Source: Deltaproteobacteria bacterium UBA2957
Lineage (GTDB): Bacteria > Myxococcota_A > UBA796
Length of the DNA: 14,940 nt
NCBI GenBank assembly: GCA_002348535.1
Contig: DEBL01000063.1
Coordinates: 1-14,940, forward strand
Direction of reading: 5' to 3'
Position 1 is the first letter of the stretch; the number at the start of each line of letters is the position of its first letter. Positions 1 through 6,378 of the stretch are shown piece after piece. The notes below the pieces were generated by a model that saw only the letters and a program-made list of their open reading frames with translations, searched no databases and was not told the origin of the DNA. A program made the position numbers and the translations under genes.

Positions 1-114
1 GGCATCGGCATCGGCATCTGCGTCGACATCGGTGTCCGCATCGGCATCGGCATCGGCGTCCGCATCGGCGTCGGCGTCCGCATCCGCATCCGCGTCGGCG
101 TCGGCGTCGGCATC
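1..114 (-). repeat. Tandem hexanucleotide repeat encoding (Asp-Ala)n
   Basis: Nineteen consecutive 6-bp units, read on the minus strand as GA(T/C)GC(C/G/A), in frame with the lipoprotein. Units vary at synonymous third positions (GAT/GAC; GCC/GCG/GCA). Two units carry Thr or Val instead of Ala, at 31-36 and 25-30. The tract continues to the left edge of the window. Confidence 0.95.
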
Positions 115-198
115 CGTGGTGGGTGAGTCGCTTTTCAATTCAGTGTCGCCACAGGCCGTGCTTAAGGTGATCAGTCCAATGAAAATCCACTTGTACAT
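1..198 (-). CDS. Lipoprotein with Asp-Ala dipeptide repeat (partial, C-terminus beyond window)
   Basis: Sixty-six codons of the N-terminus are visible. The protein starts MYKWIFIGLITLSTACGD: a short basic n-region, a hydrophobic core and a lipobox-like LSTAC followed by Gly. It should therefore be a signal-peptidase-II lipoprotein acylated on Cys16, with Asp at +3 of the mature protein. After a short linker (residues 17-28), the chain becomes 19 dipeptide units up to the window edge: 17 are Asp-Ala, one Asp-Thr and one Asp-Val. GGAG lies seven bases before the ATG, which fixes the start. Such acidic tracts are known as low-complexity spacers between a membrane anchor and a surface domain in large deltaproteobacterial secreted proteins. 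The functional domain would lie outside the window, so no function can be given. A promoter-like pair lies just upstream at 228-257. Confidence 0.85.
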   Translation of the reverse strand, partial: MYKWIFIGLITLSTACGDTELKSDSPTTDADADADADADADADADADADADADADTDVDADADADA

Positions 199-227
199 CG
201 AGGTTCTCCGATAAAGCTGGTCTTTTC

Positions 228-257
228 GGTATACAACGCGCGATTCCTGCTTGTCAT
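228..257 (-). promoter_or_regulatory. Possible sigma70-type promoter of the Asp-Ala lipoprotein
   Basis: On the minus strand, ATGACA (252-257, five of six to TTGACA) is followed after 18 bases by TATACC (228-233, four of six to TATAAT). A transcript would start near 221, leaving a leader of about 20 bases that includes the GGAG of the lipoprotein. The match is by eye only. Confidence 0.35.
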
Positions 258-357
258 CACAATGTCGGCCCGTCGAGTCAATTTAGGGAACCGTTAGACC
301 CGCCTTGGTGTCGTTCGAGGGGGGAGTGGGCGAGACCGATGGGTCCATACGCGTCGA

Positions 358-373
358 CTGGTCAAGCGACCAG
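358..373. other. Perfect hairpin 3' of the 390-1133 gene, doubtful terminator
   Basis: CTGGTC-AAGC-GACCAG forms a 6-bp perfect stem with a 4-base loop, with GCG/CGC flanks that could extend it past a bulge. It sits 17 bases beyond the stop codon of the minus-strand secreted-protein gene. No T-run follows on either strand, so it is at best a weak terminator or an mRNA 3'-end structure. Confidence 0.3.
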
Positions 374-389
374 CGCGGTCACTATGCAG

Positions 390-1133
390 TTAAAATCGGC
401 CCTTTGCCATGCGTGCAATATCGGTGCAGGTTGATCCCGGTTCGATTCGCACAAGCTCGAAATCGTTGTGGCCCTCGGCAACAGTGAGCTTTGGGTTGGC
501 GGCGAGCAAGCGATTGTCGGCGCCAATGGTCCTTTGCTTGAGCAGCAGCTGTTTCGTGCGTCCTTCAACTTTGTTGGCAGACCGGACTGTGCCGGTGAGC
601 ACGGTGTGGTTGGTTTGAACCATGTAAATGCGGACATGGCCAATGATGGGGATGTCGACCAGCACGCTCGCGCCGGGTTTCCCGTCTTCGTCCCAGTCGT
701 AGACGGCAGGGTCTTTCGCTCGGCTTGGAATCACACCGTTTGCCTTGGCGCCGTCGTACCCCACAAACTGTTGCACGAGGTCTGCATAATAGGCCACTGA
801 ACCGTCGGGTTCAGCCGTTACCGAGATGGGGTATGTCTTGATGGGCAAATGATCGATGAATGCCTTGGGCAGAACGGTTCGCGTGATCGAACGGCTCGGT
901 CGGTTGTCGACTACGCAGGTTTGTTGCGTCTGTGCCAACCCAGCGTCGGTTGCTTTAATTGAGACAAGAAGGTGCGTTGTGGACTTGATGTTTGTGTTGC
1001 CAATGATCGGAACCTTTGCGTTCGTGGAGGTGCGGAGTGTCAAGTACCAAGACCCTGTAAGGTCGGGCATCTCAGCCGCGGCACGGTGCGGCCAAAGGGC
1101 GATTAGAAATATGGCGACGGCAAACTGGACCAT
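390..1133 (-). CDS. Secreted protein of unknown function with a Ca-loop-like motif
   Basis: 247 residues. Residues 1-20 form a Sec signal peptide ending in Ala-Ala-Ala before Glu21, so the protein is predicted to be exported. The mature part opens with DLTGSWYLTL, a start typical of lipocalin-like or other small beta-barrel proteins, and looks rich in beta strands. DWDEDGKPG at 146-154 matches the DxDxDGxxG calcium-loop pattern seen in dockerins and EF-hand-like loops. There are two Cys (73 and 236) that could form a disulfide. I do not recognise the family. The first ATG, just before the signal peptide, is the natural start although no strong ribosome-binding site precedes it. It is transcribed divergently from the small Cys protein at 1192. 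Confidence 0.75.
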   Translation of the reverse strand: MVQFAVAIFLIALWPHRAAAEMPDLTGSWYLTLRTSTNAKVPIIGNTNIKSTTHLLVSIKATDAGLAQTQQTCVVDNRPSRSITRTVLPKAFIDHLPIKTYPISVTAEPDGSVAYYADLVQQFVGYDGAKANGVIPSRAKDPAVYDWDEDGKPGASVLVDIPIIGHVRIYMVQTNHTVLTGTVRSANKVEGRTKQLLLKQRTIGADNRLLAANPKLTVAEGHNDFELVRIEPGSTCTDIARMAKGRF

Positions 1134-1191
1134 GACATCTATCGTACTGCTATCGCCTTAAGAGTTGCGACAAACATCCGACTTAATTTCC

Positions 1192-1383
1192 ATGAGCTCG
1201 GGATCAGCATCCACGCCACGGCCATACCTCGGTGTCATGTTTGACTGCTGCCGTCAGTATGTACGCGTGTACATCAATGCCCAAGGCGACGCCTACTACG
1301 GTCGTTGTCCGCGTTGCGCTCGCACGGTGCGATTTGTGGTCGGTGCCGATGGAAGCGCCAGCCGAATGTGGCGCGTTCGTTAG
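1192..1383 (+). CDS. Small four-cysteine (zinc-ribbon-like) protein
   Basis: 63 residues from the ATG at 1192. A TTG at 1165 would add nine residues and cannot be excluded. After a Ser-rich N-terminus comes PYLGVMFDCC, then GRCPRCARTVRF, with Cys at 19, 20, 39 and 42. The CPRC knuckle and the paired upstream Cys suggest a single zinc site. The compact beta-rich pattern and the GADGSAS turn near the end look like a real small domain rather than a chance frame. Neither start has a clear Shine-Dalgarno sequence. The stop codon overlaps the stop of the convergent rhodanese-like gene (TAG at 1381-1383, TAA at 1382-1380). Role unknown; nucleic-acid or protein binding is only a guess. Confidence 0.65.
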   Translation: MSSGSASTPRPYLGVMFDCCRQYVRVYINAQGDAYYGRCPRCARTVRFVVGADGSASRMWRVR

Positions 1384-2024
1384 TCCTCGGGCGAGATGCT
1401 CACCAGCGTGCCGGATGTGAGCCAAATCAGCAGTGAACCATCCTCATTGGTGTCGTGCACGTGCCCCGTGGTGTCGTCGAACTGAAACGTGTCTCCAATT
1501 GCATGCTCGCTGGGGTGAGACATGGATGGTTGCTGAATCTTTTCACCCTGTTCAATCCACTCGGCATAGCCGCCTTGGAGTCGGCGAGCGAGTGTCCAGC
1601 CTTGGTCGCGAAGCCACTGGGCAAGTTCCACTGAGCCCTGTTCGCCAGTCTGGTCGTAGATGGTGACCCGTTCATTTTTTGGAGGCAGGACGTGCAAGGC
1701 TTCTTTGATGGTATTCCCGGGGAAACGAAGGGCGCCCGGAAGCACACCAGTCGCGACCTCCATTGGCGAGCGAATATCGATGAAAATTGGAGCCACACCA
1801 CCGGCCAACTGGGCGGCGACCCAAGTCCGGCCAATGTCTTGTTTGTGATTGGGGCCTGGGGTGTCTCCCGCACCGTCGACGATTTTGGGTATCACCGTGG
1901 GATCGAAGTCGTTGGGGTCGGCCCGACCACCGGCATTCGGATCGCGGGCTTCGGTGTCAAACTCCATCCCAAATGCTTTGATGGCAAACTGGCGTGCGCG
2001 GTTCTTCAGGCGGTCCCGAAACAT
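1380..2024 (-). CDS. Rhodanese-fold protein lacking the catalytic cysteine
   Basis: 214 residues from an ATG with GGAG five bases upstream. The frame stays open further upstream (another ATG at 2081), but that would intrude on the intergenic region and then the divergent Rieske gene. Residues 1-20 are basic and helical, 25-65 are a Gly/Asp/Pro-rich linker, and about 66-163 are a rhodanese domain: FIDIRSPMEVATGVLPGALR (81-100) and the closing GGYAEWIEQG (151-160). In sulfurtransferases the segment after the central strand is the active-site loop with the persulfide-carrying Cys. Here it reads IYDQTGEQGS, with Asp124 where that Cys is expected. Catalysis by the usual persulfide route is therefore unlikely, and a binding or scaffold role is inferred. 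Residues 170-214 are an extra acidic beta-rich tail. It is divergent from the Rieske-like gene. Confidence 0.85.
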   Translation of the reverse strand: MFRDRLKNRARQFAIKAFGMEFDTEARDPNAGGRADPNDFDPTVIPKIVDGAGDTPGPNHKQDIGRTWVAAQLAGGVAPIFIDIRSPMEVATGVLPGALRFPGNTIKEALHVLPPKNERVTIYDQTGEQGSVELAQWLRDQGWTLARRLQGGYAEWIEQGEKIQQPSMSHPSEHAIGDTFQFDDTTGHVHDTNEDGSLLIWLTSGTLVSISPED

Positions 2025-2106
2025 GGGCTCTCCGGTTCGGTGATTTACGGATGGACAGGCTCTTCGTGCTAATAGTCTCATAACGAGAGTATCCGAAGGA
2101 GACCGA

Positions 2107-2610
2107 ATGAGCTTGTTGCGAACACTGTTGTTGGGCCGAGAGAACGGAATCCGCAGCTCAATTCGGGCGATGCTTGCTTCGAGTGGCGAGGCCGCACCCG
2201 ACTGGACACCGGATTCCGCATACTCCGCACCCTCGTATGAGGCGCCGCCCGCTACCACTGCAGAACAGAGTGATCGACCCGAGCCTCCGCGGGATGTCAC
2301 ACCACCAGAAGGGTTTGAAGTGGTCATTCACGTGGATGCCCTCAAGCCTGGAGAGTTGTCGGAGGTCATTGCCGGCGGCACGGCCATCTGCGTAGCGAAT
2401 GTGGACGGGGCATTTTACGCAATCGCCAATACCTGTGCCCAAGGCGACGGACCGCTCGGCGAGGGTACGTTGAGTGGGTTCATGGTGACGTGTCCCTACC
2501 ACGGGTGGGAGTACGACGTTCGGGACGGCCGGTGCACGACAACCCCGCGTTTGTCGGTGCAGAGCTTTGAGGTGCAACTCAAGGCGCAAGCCGTATGTGT
2601 CAGGTTGTAA
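2107..2610 (+). CDS. Rieske-type ferredoxin-like protein with an altered cluster ligand
   Basis: 167 residues, start fixed by AAGGAG five bases before the ATG. Residues 1-27 are a possible amphipathic helix, 28-66 a Pro/Ala/Ser-rich linker, and 70-167 a soluble Rieske fold. The second cluster motif is normal, CPYHGW (Cys129, His132). The first should be Cys-x-His, as in CxHxxGPLGEG, but reads CAQGDGPLGEG: Cys110 is kept and Gln112 stands in the His place. The codon is CAA, one base from CAC or CAT. Rieske proteins carry electrons through a 2Cys-2His [2Fe-2S] cluster, so this one has either lost the cluster, has unusual ligation, or only binds partners. No oxygenase subunit is nearby. It lies 59 bases before the hybrid kinase and could be co-transcribed with it. 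Confidence 0.88.
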   Translation: MSLLRTLLLGRENGIRSSIRAMLASSGEAAPDWTPDSAYSAPSYEAPPATTAEQSDRPEPPRDVTPPEGFEVVIHVDALKPGELSEVIAGGTAICVANVDGAFYAIANTCAQGDGPLGEGTLSGFMVTCPYHGWEYDVRDGRCTTTPRLSVQSFEVQLKAQAVCVRL

Positions 2611-2669
2611 GTTCCACACCTCTGGATAAAAAATCGAGATGGCTCAGTTTGAACACCGATTAAGGGACC

Positions 2670-4127
2670 ATGGTGGAAGAACTTAAGGCACGCATCCGAG
2701 AACTTGAAACTGAGGTCGAACGCCTCCGGAACGAGTCACCCGTGCGCTTGTTTGAGCATGTGCCCTACGTGGTTGTTGCCGTTGACTGTGAGGGCCGCAT
2801 CATCGGATTTAATGATGCGGCCTTGGCGCACTTCGGTTCAGTTGTTGAATCGTCCAAAGGACAGGGACTGCACGTGCTGTTCGACGACGAGACCGGCCCG
2901 GCCCTCCAACAACTGTGCGTAAGCACGTTTATTGGTGCAGGTGACTCGGTCGTTCGGCAGCGGGATGGCACGGTGATGGGTTTTTCCATTGCGCGCGCCA
3001 ACGCAGACAACACGTTTGTGCTGTTGCAAGACCAGAGCCGTCGCGAACAACTCGAAGCAGAGCTGAGATACGCGCGCCGTATGGCGAGTGTCGGGCGGCT
3101 TGCTGCTGAGGTTGCGCATGAGATGAACAACCCTCTAGCAGTCATTCAAGGGCGGCTTGAGATGCTGAAATCTCTTCCCGATATGCCGGTTGGAACAAGA
3201 GAGCGGCACTTGGGAATTGTGGAGGAGCACAGCCAGCGTGTTGCTCGGATCATCCAAAATCTGCAACTGTTCGCCCGCCCGCGTGTGCCAAGACCAAAAA
3301 CTGTTTCTTTGCTTGAACAACTCGACGCGGCGGTAATGGTGCTGGGTCGGCGTCTCGACAGAGTTGTGGTCGTGTTGAACATTCCCAGAGATCTGGCGGT
3401 GTTTGTCGACCCTGAGCAAGGCGCCATAGTCTGGGAGAATCTTTTGGCGAGCGTGGCTGCCATAACTCCTGCCGGGCAAGACCTTATCGTTGAGGTGGTG
3501 GAGGAAAAAGACGGGGCAGTGCACCTCAGAATTTGTTCAACCATGGGTGCATGGTCGGACGAGATTTTGACCAATCTTCGGTCGCCCTATGAAGGCGGCC
3601 GACACCGGGTGGACCCCATGCGAGGGTTGGCCCTAACGATTTCTTGGGGCATCATCCAAGACCATGGCGGATGGATGACGGCTCGGAATGAGCCCGAGGA
3701 ACGAGCGAGCATCGAACTGTTCTTCCCCGGTAAGGTTCGTTCGACCGTACGTGATCTGCGACCGGCCACTCAGAGTCTACCGAGTCGTGATGTGCTCGTC
3801 GTTGATGACGATGCAATTATGGCGGAGACGGTAAGTTGGATGCTCTCCACATTCGGTCATCGAGTGGTGGTGGTGCATACGGCTGAAGCGGCACTCGAAC
3901 AACTGGACGTCGATGTCTTTCATCTCATCCTGAGCGATCACCGCCTACCCGGGATGGATGGGGAAACGCTGCTGGGTATCGTTCACGAACGATGGCCTGA
4001 GATGAGCCAAAGGACGATTCTCACGAGCGGGCTCTTGCACCGGCCCGCAGAAGGGCAGCGGTATCTACAGAAACCATTCTCGCGCGACCAACTGGCGGTC
4101 ATGCTTGCCCAAATTTTTGGGGAGTAG
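2670..4127 (+). CDS. Soluble hybrid histidine kinase (PAS-HisKA-HATPase-REC) with a degenerate ATP site
   Basis: 485 residues, no membrane segment, AAGG just before the ATG. Order: coiled coil 1-23 (Leu/Glu/Arg heptads); PAS sensor about 26-120, starting LFEHVPYVVVAVD; dimerisation/phosphoacceptor domain with an intact H-box, VAHEMNNPLAVI, His150; HATPase-like domain 245-355; receiver 374-485. The receiver looks functional: acidic residues near 379-381, phosphoacceptor Asp423 in SDHRLPGMDG, Thr452 and Lys468. The ATP-binding part is worn. The N-box reads NLLASVAA, with Ser261 for the second Asn that binds Mg. The G1 box (DxGxG) is absent, CSTMGAWSDE standing there. The G2 region keeps only a trace (MRGLALTISWGIIQDHGG). 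Autophosphorylation is doubtful. It may act as a phosphotransfer or phosphatase module with an attached receiver. No DNA-binding response regulator is adjacent. Confidence 0.9.
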   Translation: MVEELKARIRELETEVERLRNESPVRLFEHVPYVVVAVDCEGRIIGFNDAALAHFGSVVESSKGQGLHVLFDDETGPALQQLCVSTFIGAGDSVVRQRDGTVMGFSIARANADNTFVLLQDQSRREQLEAELRYARRMASVGRLAAEVAHEMNNPLAVIQGRLEMLKSLPDMPVGTRERHLGIVEEHSQRVARIIQNLQLFARPRVPRPKTVSLLEQLDAAVMVLGRRLDRVVVVLNIPRDLAVFVDPEQGAIVWENLLASVAAITPAGQDLIVEVVEEKDGAVHLRICSTMGAWSDEILTNLRSPYEGGRHRVDPMRGLALTISWGIIQDHGGWMTARNEPEERASIELFFPGKVRSTVRDLRPATQSLPSRDVLVVDDDAIMAETVSWMLSTFGHRVVVVHTAEAALEQLDVDVFHLILSDHRLPGMDGETLLGIVHERWPEMSQRTILTSGLLHRPAEGQRYLQKPFSRDQLAVMLAQIFGE

Positions 4128-4140
4128 TTCGATCGCAATC

Positions 4141-4171
4141 AACAAAAAGCGCCACCCGGTGGGTAGCGCTT
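4141..4171 (-). terminator. Rho-independent terminator of rpmB
   Basis: The plus-strand bases 4147-4171 fold into a GC-rich hairpin (AAGCGC and ACCC pairing with GGGT and GCGCTT around a C-A mismatch, loop GGT). Read on the minus strand the stem is followed by TTTTTGTT. It lies about 20 bases after the rpmB stop. The convergent kinase gene ends at 4127, but on its strand no T-run follows the stem. Confidence 0.8.
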
Positions 4172-4189
4172 GTCTGCCTGATAAAGATT

Positions 4190-4426
4190 CTACAGCTTGC
4201 TTAGGTCGATGCCGTTTTTGCGAGCGTAGTCTTCAAGCGTCATCCGACGAAGCGTGCGGAGGGCACTCGTGGAGACACGAAGCTTGATGAACCGCCCTTG
4301 GGACTCGCTCCAGATTCGCTTGGTCTGGAGGTTGGGCAGTTGGCGCTTTTTGGTTTTGATGTTCGAATGCGAAACCTTGTTGGCCACGTTCGGGCGCTTT
4401 CCGGTCAGTGGGCATACGCGAGCCAT
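4190..4426 (-). CDS. rpmB: 50S ribosomal protein bL28
   Basis: 78 residues beginning MARVCPLTGKRPNVANKVSH, followed by KTKKRQLPNLQTKRIWSES and GRFIKLRVSTSALRTL, which is the standard bL28 pattern at the standard length. The ATG at 4426 is chosen because GGAG lies six bases upstream and because family members start at this Met; an in-frame ATG four codons earlier is less likely. bL28 is a small basic component of the large ribosomal subunit. Only one Cys (residue 5) is present, so it is not a CxxC zinc-binding form. The gene stands alone, without the rpmG neighbour found in many bacteria. It is divergent from the membrane protein at 4600 across 173 bases containing a long inverted repeat. Confidence 0.96.
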   Translation of the reverse strand: MARVCPLTGKRPNVANKVSHSNIKTKKRQLPNLQTKRIWSESQGRFIKLRVSTSALRTLRRMTLEDYARKNGIDLSKL

Positions 4427-4478
4427 GATGGACTCCAATCATTTTAAGAGTGAATGGTGTGGTGTCGGTGCCAACAGG

Positions 4479-4544
4479 GCACACGTACACACTCGGCCGA
4501 CGAGATTACCCCGTTAAACAGCCGGCGGCAACCGGTACGTGTGC
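4479..4544. repeat. 10-bp perfect inverted repeat between rpmB and the divergent membrane gene
   Basis: GCACACGTAC at 4479-4488 and its exact complement GTACGTGTGC at 4535-4544 are separated by 46 bases. Each arm is followed, five bases later on the plus strand, by the palindromic CGGCCG (4494-4499 and 4550-4555). It could be a two-site operator or a long stem in a leader. No known regulator motif is recognised. Confidence 0.5.
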
Positions 4545-4599
4545 ATGTTCGGCCGAAGAAGCTGAAAAACATGGCATGATGGGCGTTCAAGGAGGGTCA

Positions 4600-5283
4600 G
4601 TGAAGCGGCACAGAGGCATAAGGCGGACCATTGTTGCGCTTATCTTTTTGGGGGTCGCAATAAACCCAGCCCTGTTCGAGAGTCTGCTCGAGGTGGCGGG
4701 CCTGTCACCACCGTCAGCACGGCTCGCAGCTGCTCGACTGGCGGTGGTCACTGCCTTTGCAGGGTCAGGCCTGTTTGCTTTGGGTGTCACGGCCATTGCG
4801 CGTCAGCGGCGCCTTCATCGGGCTGCGAGTGCGATCGCCGAGTCGCTACGTTCGATACCGGCTCTTCACAGCCCTCGACTGGCGGTCGTCGATAACATCG
4901 GTGCAGTCTTAAATGCTGAGATCGAAGGGGTTCGTATGGAGGTTGTGGTCGAACCTCTGAGGGGTGGACGAGCCTGGGTTCGGGCTCAGTCACCCACGGG
5001 TAATCCTATTTCAGTTTGGCCGAAAGGGTTGGCGCCAGCGGAAGAACAGGCGTTCCGAACTTGCGGTGATGAATACGAGTGCTTTTCTGAGCGGGCCGAC
5101 TCGAAACTCCGTGAACTTGAAGATGATCTCAACCAAGTGTTTGGTTTGGGTGAAGCCAGCCATGTCGTCCACGACCAGAGCGGCATTGAGGTCTGCATGC
5201 CAAATGAGCCCAAAGGGAGTCGGATCAGTCGCCTGAGTGCGGCGACAAGGCTTGTAGCGGGGTTAGCTCGAGTGAACCGCTGA
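4600..5283 (+). CDS. Two-TM membrane protein of unknown function
   Basis: 227 residues from a GTG preceded by a near-perfect AAGGAGG four bases upstream. The frame is open from 4450, but that would run through the rpmB upstream region, and the ribosome-binding site decides for 4600. Hydrophobic segments at about 10-26 (TIVALIFLGVAINPALF) and 45-66 (ARLAVVTAFAGSGLFALGVT) flank a short loop. From Arg69 on the protein is a soluble alpha/beta domain (75-227), with RMEVVVEPLRGGRAWVR strands near 112-128, a Cys pair at 155 and 161, and an acidic helix at 162-180. By the positive-inside rule the N-terminus and the domain are probably cytoplasmic. I do not recognise the family. It ends eight bases before the stop codon of the convergent small gene. 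Confidence 0.75.
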   Translation: MKRHRGIRRTIVALIFLGVAINPALFESLLEVAGLSPPSARLAAARLAVVTAFAGSGLFALGVTAIARQRRLHRAASAIAESLRSIPALHSPRLAVVDNIGAVLNAEIEGVRMEVVVEPLRGGRAWVRAQSPTGNPISVWPKGLAPAEEQAFRTCGDEYECFSERADSKLRELEDDLNQVFGLGEASHVVHDQSGIEVCMPNEPKGSRISRLSAATRLVAGLARVNR

Positions 5284-5291
5284 CGAACAAC

Positions 5292-5462
5292 TTAGATGGT
5301 GAAGTCGATGATGGCGATGCCGCGCTCAGTGTTATCGTTGCGGGGTGCAGAATCGGGCTCGCGGTCGTGTTCGTGGGCCCTTTCGATCTGCAACTGTTCC
5401 CGGCTGCGGTCGAGCAACTCTCGTTCTTGTTGGATCTTCTCGATGATGAACGCGTCGAGCAT
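5292..5462 (-). CDS. Small charged conserved-looking protein, unknown function
   Basis: 56 residues from the ATG at 5462: MLDAFIIEKIQQEREL, then a highly charged Arg/Glu/Asp middle and a hydrophobic end, RGIAIIDFTI. A hydrophobic helix start, a charged disordered middle and a C-terminal beta strand recur in small deltaproteobacterial proteins that I recall only vaguely, so the family is not named. Only a weak GGA precedes this ATG; the frame extends another 20 codons upstream without motif support. A weak promoter-like pair (TTGTGT at 5514-5519, 16 bases, TATATT at 5492-5497 on the minus strand) would give a leader of about 25 bases. No function can be assigned. Confidence 0.6.
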   Translation of the reverse strand: MLDAFIIEKIQQERELLDRSREQLQIERAHEHDREPDSAPRNDNTERGIAIIDFTI

Positions 5463-5491
5463 GGTGGGGGTTCCGGATGGGGTTCGTTTTA

Positions 5492-5519
5492 AATATAGCA
5501 CCGGTCTGGAGATACACAA
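5492..5519 (-). promoter_or_regulatory. Weak promoter-like pair upstream of the 56-residue gene
   Basis: Minus strand TTGTGT (5514-5519) and TATATT (5492-5497, five of six to TATAAT) are 16 bases apart in an AT-richer patch. The -35 match is poor. Position relative to the start at 5462 is sensible. Confidence 0.25.
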
Positions 5520-5609
5520 CACACAGTTTTGGTTTGCTGTTCCGAGATCGAGACGAAAGACTGCATAAGTAGAGTATCGGCTGAGTCTGGATTTTATTTG
5601 ATAGAGTCG

Positions 5610-6326
5610 CTAATTCTTTTCCGTCAGCGACCGTGCGACTGCGGAAAGGGATTCGTACAACGCGGATAATTCGGGATCCAGTCGCCGAATGGCTTCCGCA
5701 TGCTTCGCCACCACGTCATCGTCTCCCCTGACGACTGGCCCGGTGAGTGCCGCCGCACCGTGCTCGACTGCATTTTTTAGGGAGGTGATCGCCAACGGTC
5801 CAAGCAGTGCCCGTGCATCGGCCTCTGAGATACCGGAGGCCACGAGAATTTGACTCGCCTTCACCAGCAAGACCGTACCGAAGTTTCCCGCAGTGACTGC
5901 GGCTGCATGGTAGAGCGCTCGACTGCCCGGTACCCGCACAGCGTCGAATCCGAGCGTCGACGCGAGGCGATGAGCGTCGGTGATGGCCAGATCGTCTCCA
6001 TCGATTGCGGCGGGAACGCGAGTGTTGGGCAGTCCAACTTCGGGTCCCGGAAAAGACATGAGCGGGTGCAATGATCCGATGCAGGGGTGGGGCCGCAGAA
6101 TTTCATAGTCTTCAGCGCCCGATGCATGAAGCAGGGTACCTCCCGCCGGCACCGAGCCAGCAGCAGCAGCGATTTCTCGGTCGGGAACGGTCAACCAAGT
6201 CACATCAGCCCTTGGAATGGCCTCACCACGTCCCACCAGTACAAATTCAGCACCTTGATCATGGAGGATCTGTGCTGCAGAACGGCCCAGTCGTCCCGGG
6301 CCCACTATGGTCACGCGCATAGGCAT
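5610..6326 (-). CDS. Rossmann-like / DUF2520 dehydrogenase-like protein
   Basis: 238 residues. The N-terminus MRVTIVGPGRLGRS is a GxGxxG dinucleotide-binding loop (9-14). LTVPDREI (45-52), LHASG (66-70) and GSLHPLMSFP (84-93) are hallmarks of the family in which a Rossmann domain is joined to a helical DUF2520 domain. The latter includes YHAAAVTAGNF (139-149) and LTGPVVRGDD (195-204). Architecture is that of 6-phosphogluconate/ketopantoate-type reductases, so an NAD(P)-dependent oxidoreductase is likely, but the substrate is unknown. In other bacteria such genes are often near pantothenate genes; none is seen here. Starts at 6326 or 6320 are both possible, and neither has a Shine-Dalgarno sequence. 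It is divergent from rbfA with 52 bases between the chosen starts. Confidence 0.85.
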   Translation of the reverse strand: MPMRVTIVGPGRLGRSAAQILHDQGAEFVLVGRGEAIPRADVTWLTVPDREIAAAAGSVPAGGTLLHASGAEDYEILRPHPCIGSLHPLMSFPGPEVGLPNTRVPAAIDGDDLAITDAHRLASTLGFDAVRVPGSRALYHAAAVTAGNFGTVLLVKASQILVASGISEADARALLGPLAITSLKNAVEHGAAALTGPVVRGDDDVVAKHAEAIRRLDPELSALYESLSAVARSLTEKN

Positions 6327-6343
6327 GGCGAGGTACTATCGCG

Positions 6344-6372
6344 TTGACACTTCACGAGTGACCCCATACTCG
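6344..6372 (+). promoter_or_regulatory. Possible promoter of rbfA-truB
   Basis: A perfect TTGACA at 6344-6349 is followed 17 bases later by TACTCG (6367-6372), a poor -10. CATACT (6365-6370) matches TATAAT better but leaves only 15 bases. Either places the transcript start close to the A of the rbfA ATG at 6379, which would make the message leaderless. Confidence 0.35.
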
Positions 6373-6378
6373 CCGCGC

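Noticed and set aside
32..214. Plus-strand frame rich in Ser-Ala repeats
   Set aside because: It is the antisense of the Asp-Ala codon repeat of the lipoprotein; the minus strand has a ribosome-binding site, signal peptide and lipobox.
2025..2327. N-terminal extension of the rhodanese-like gene (another 101 residues open upstream)
   Set aside because: It runs antisense through the Rieske-like gene and its ribosome-binding site. The Met at 2024 has a good GGAG, and the family domain begins well after it.
4450..4599. Upstream extension of the two-TM protein
   Set aside because: A strong AAGGAGG directly precedes the GTG at 4600; the extra 50 residues are low in structure and cover the inverted-repeat region.
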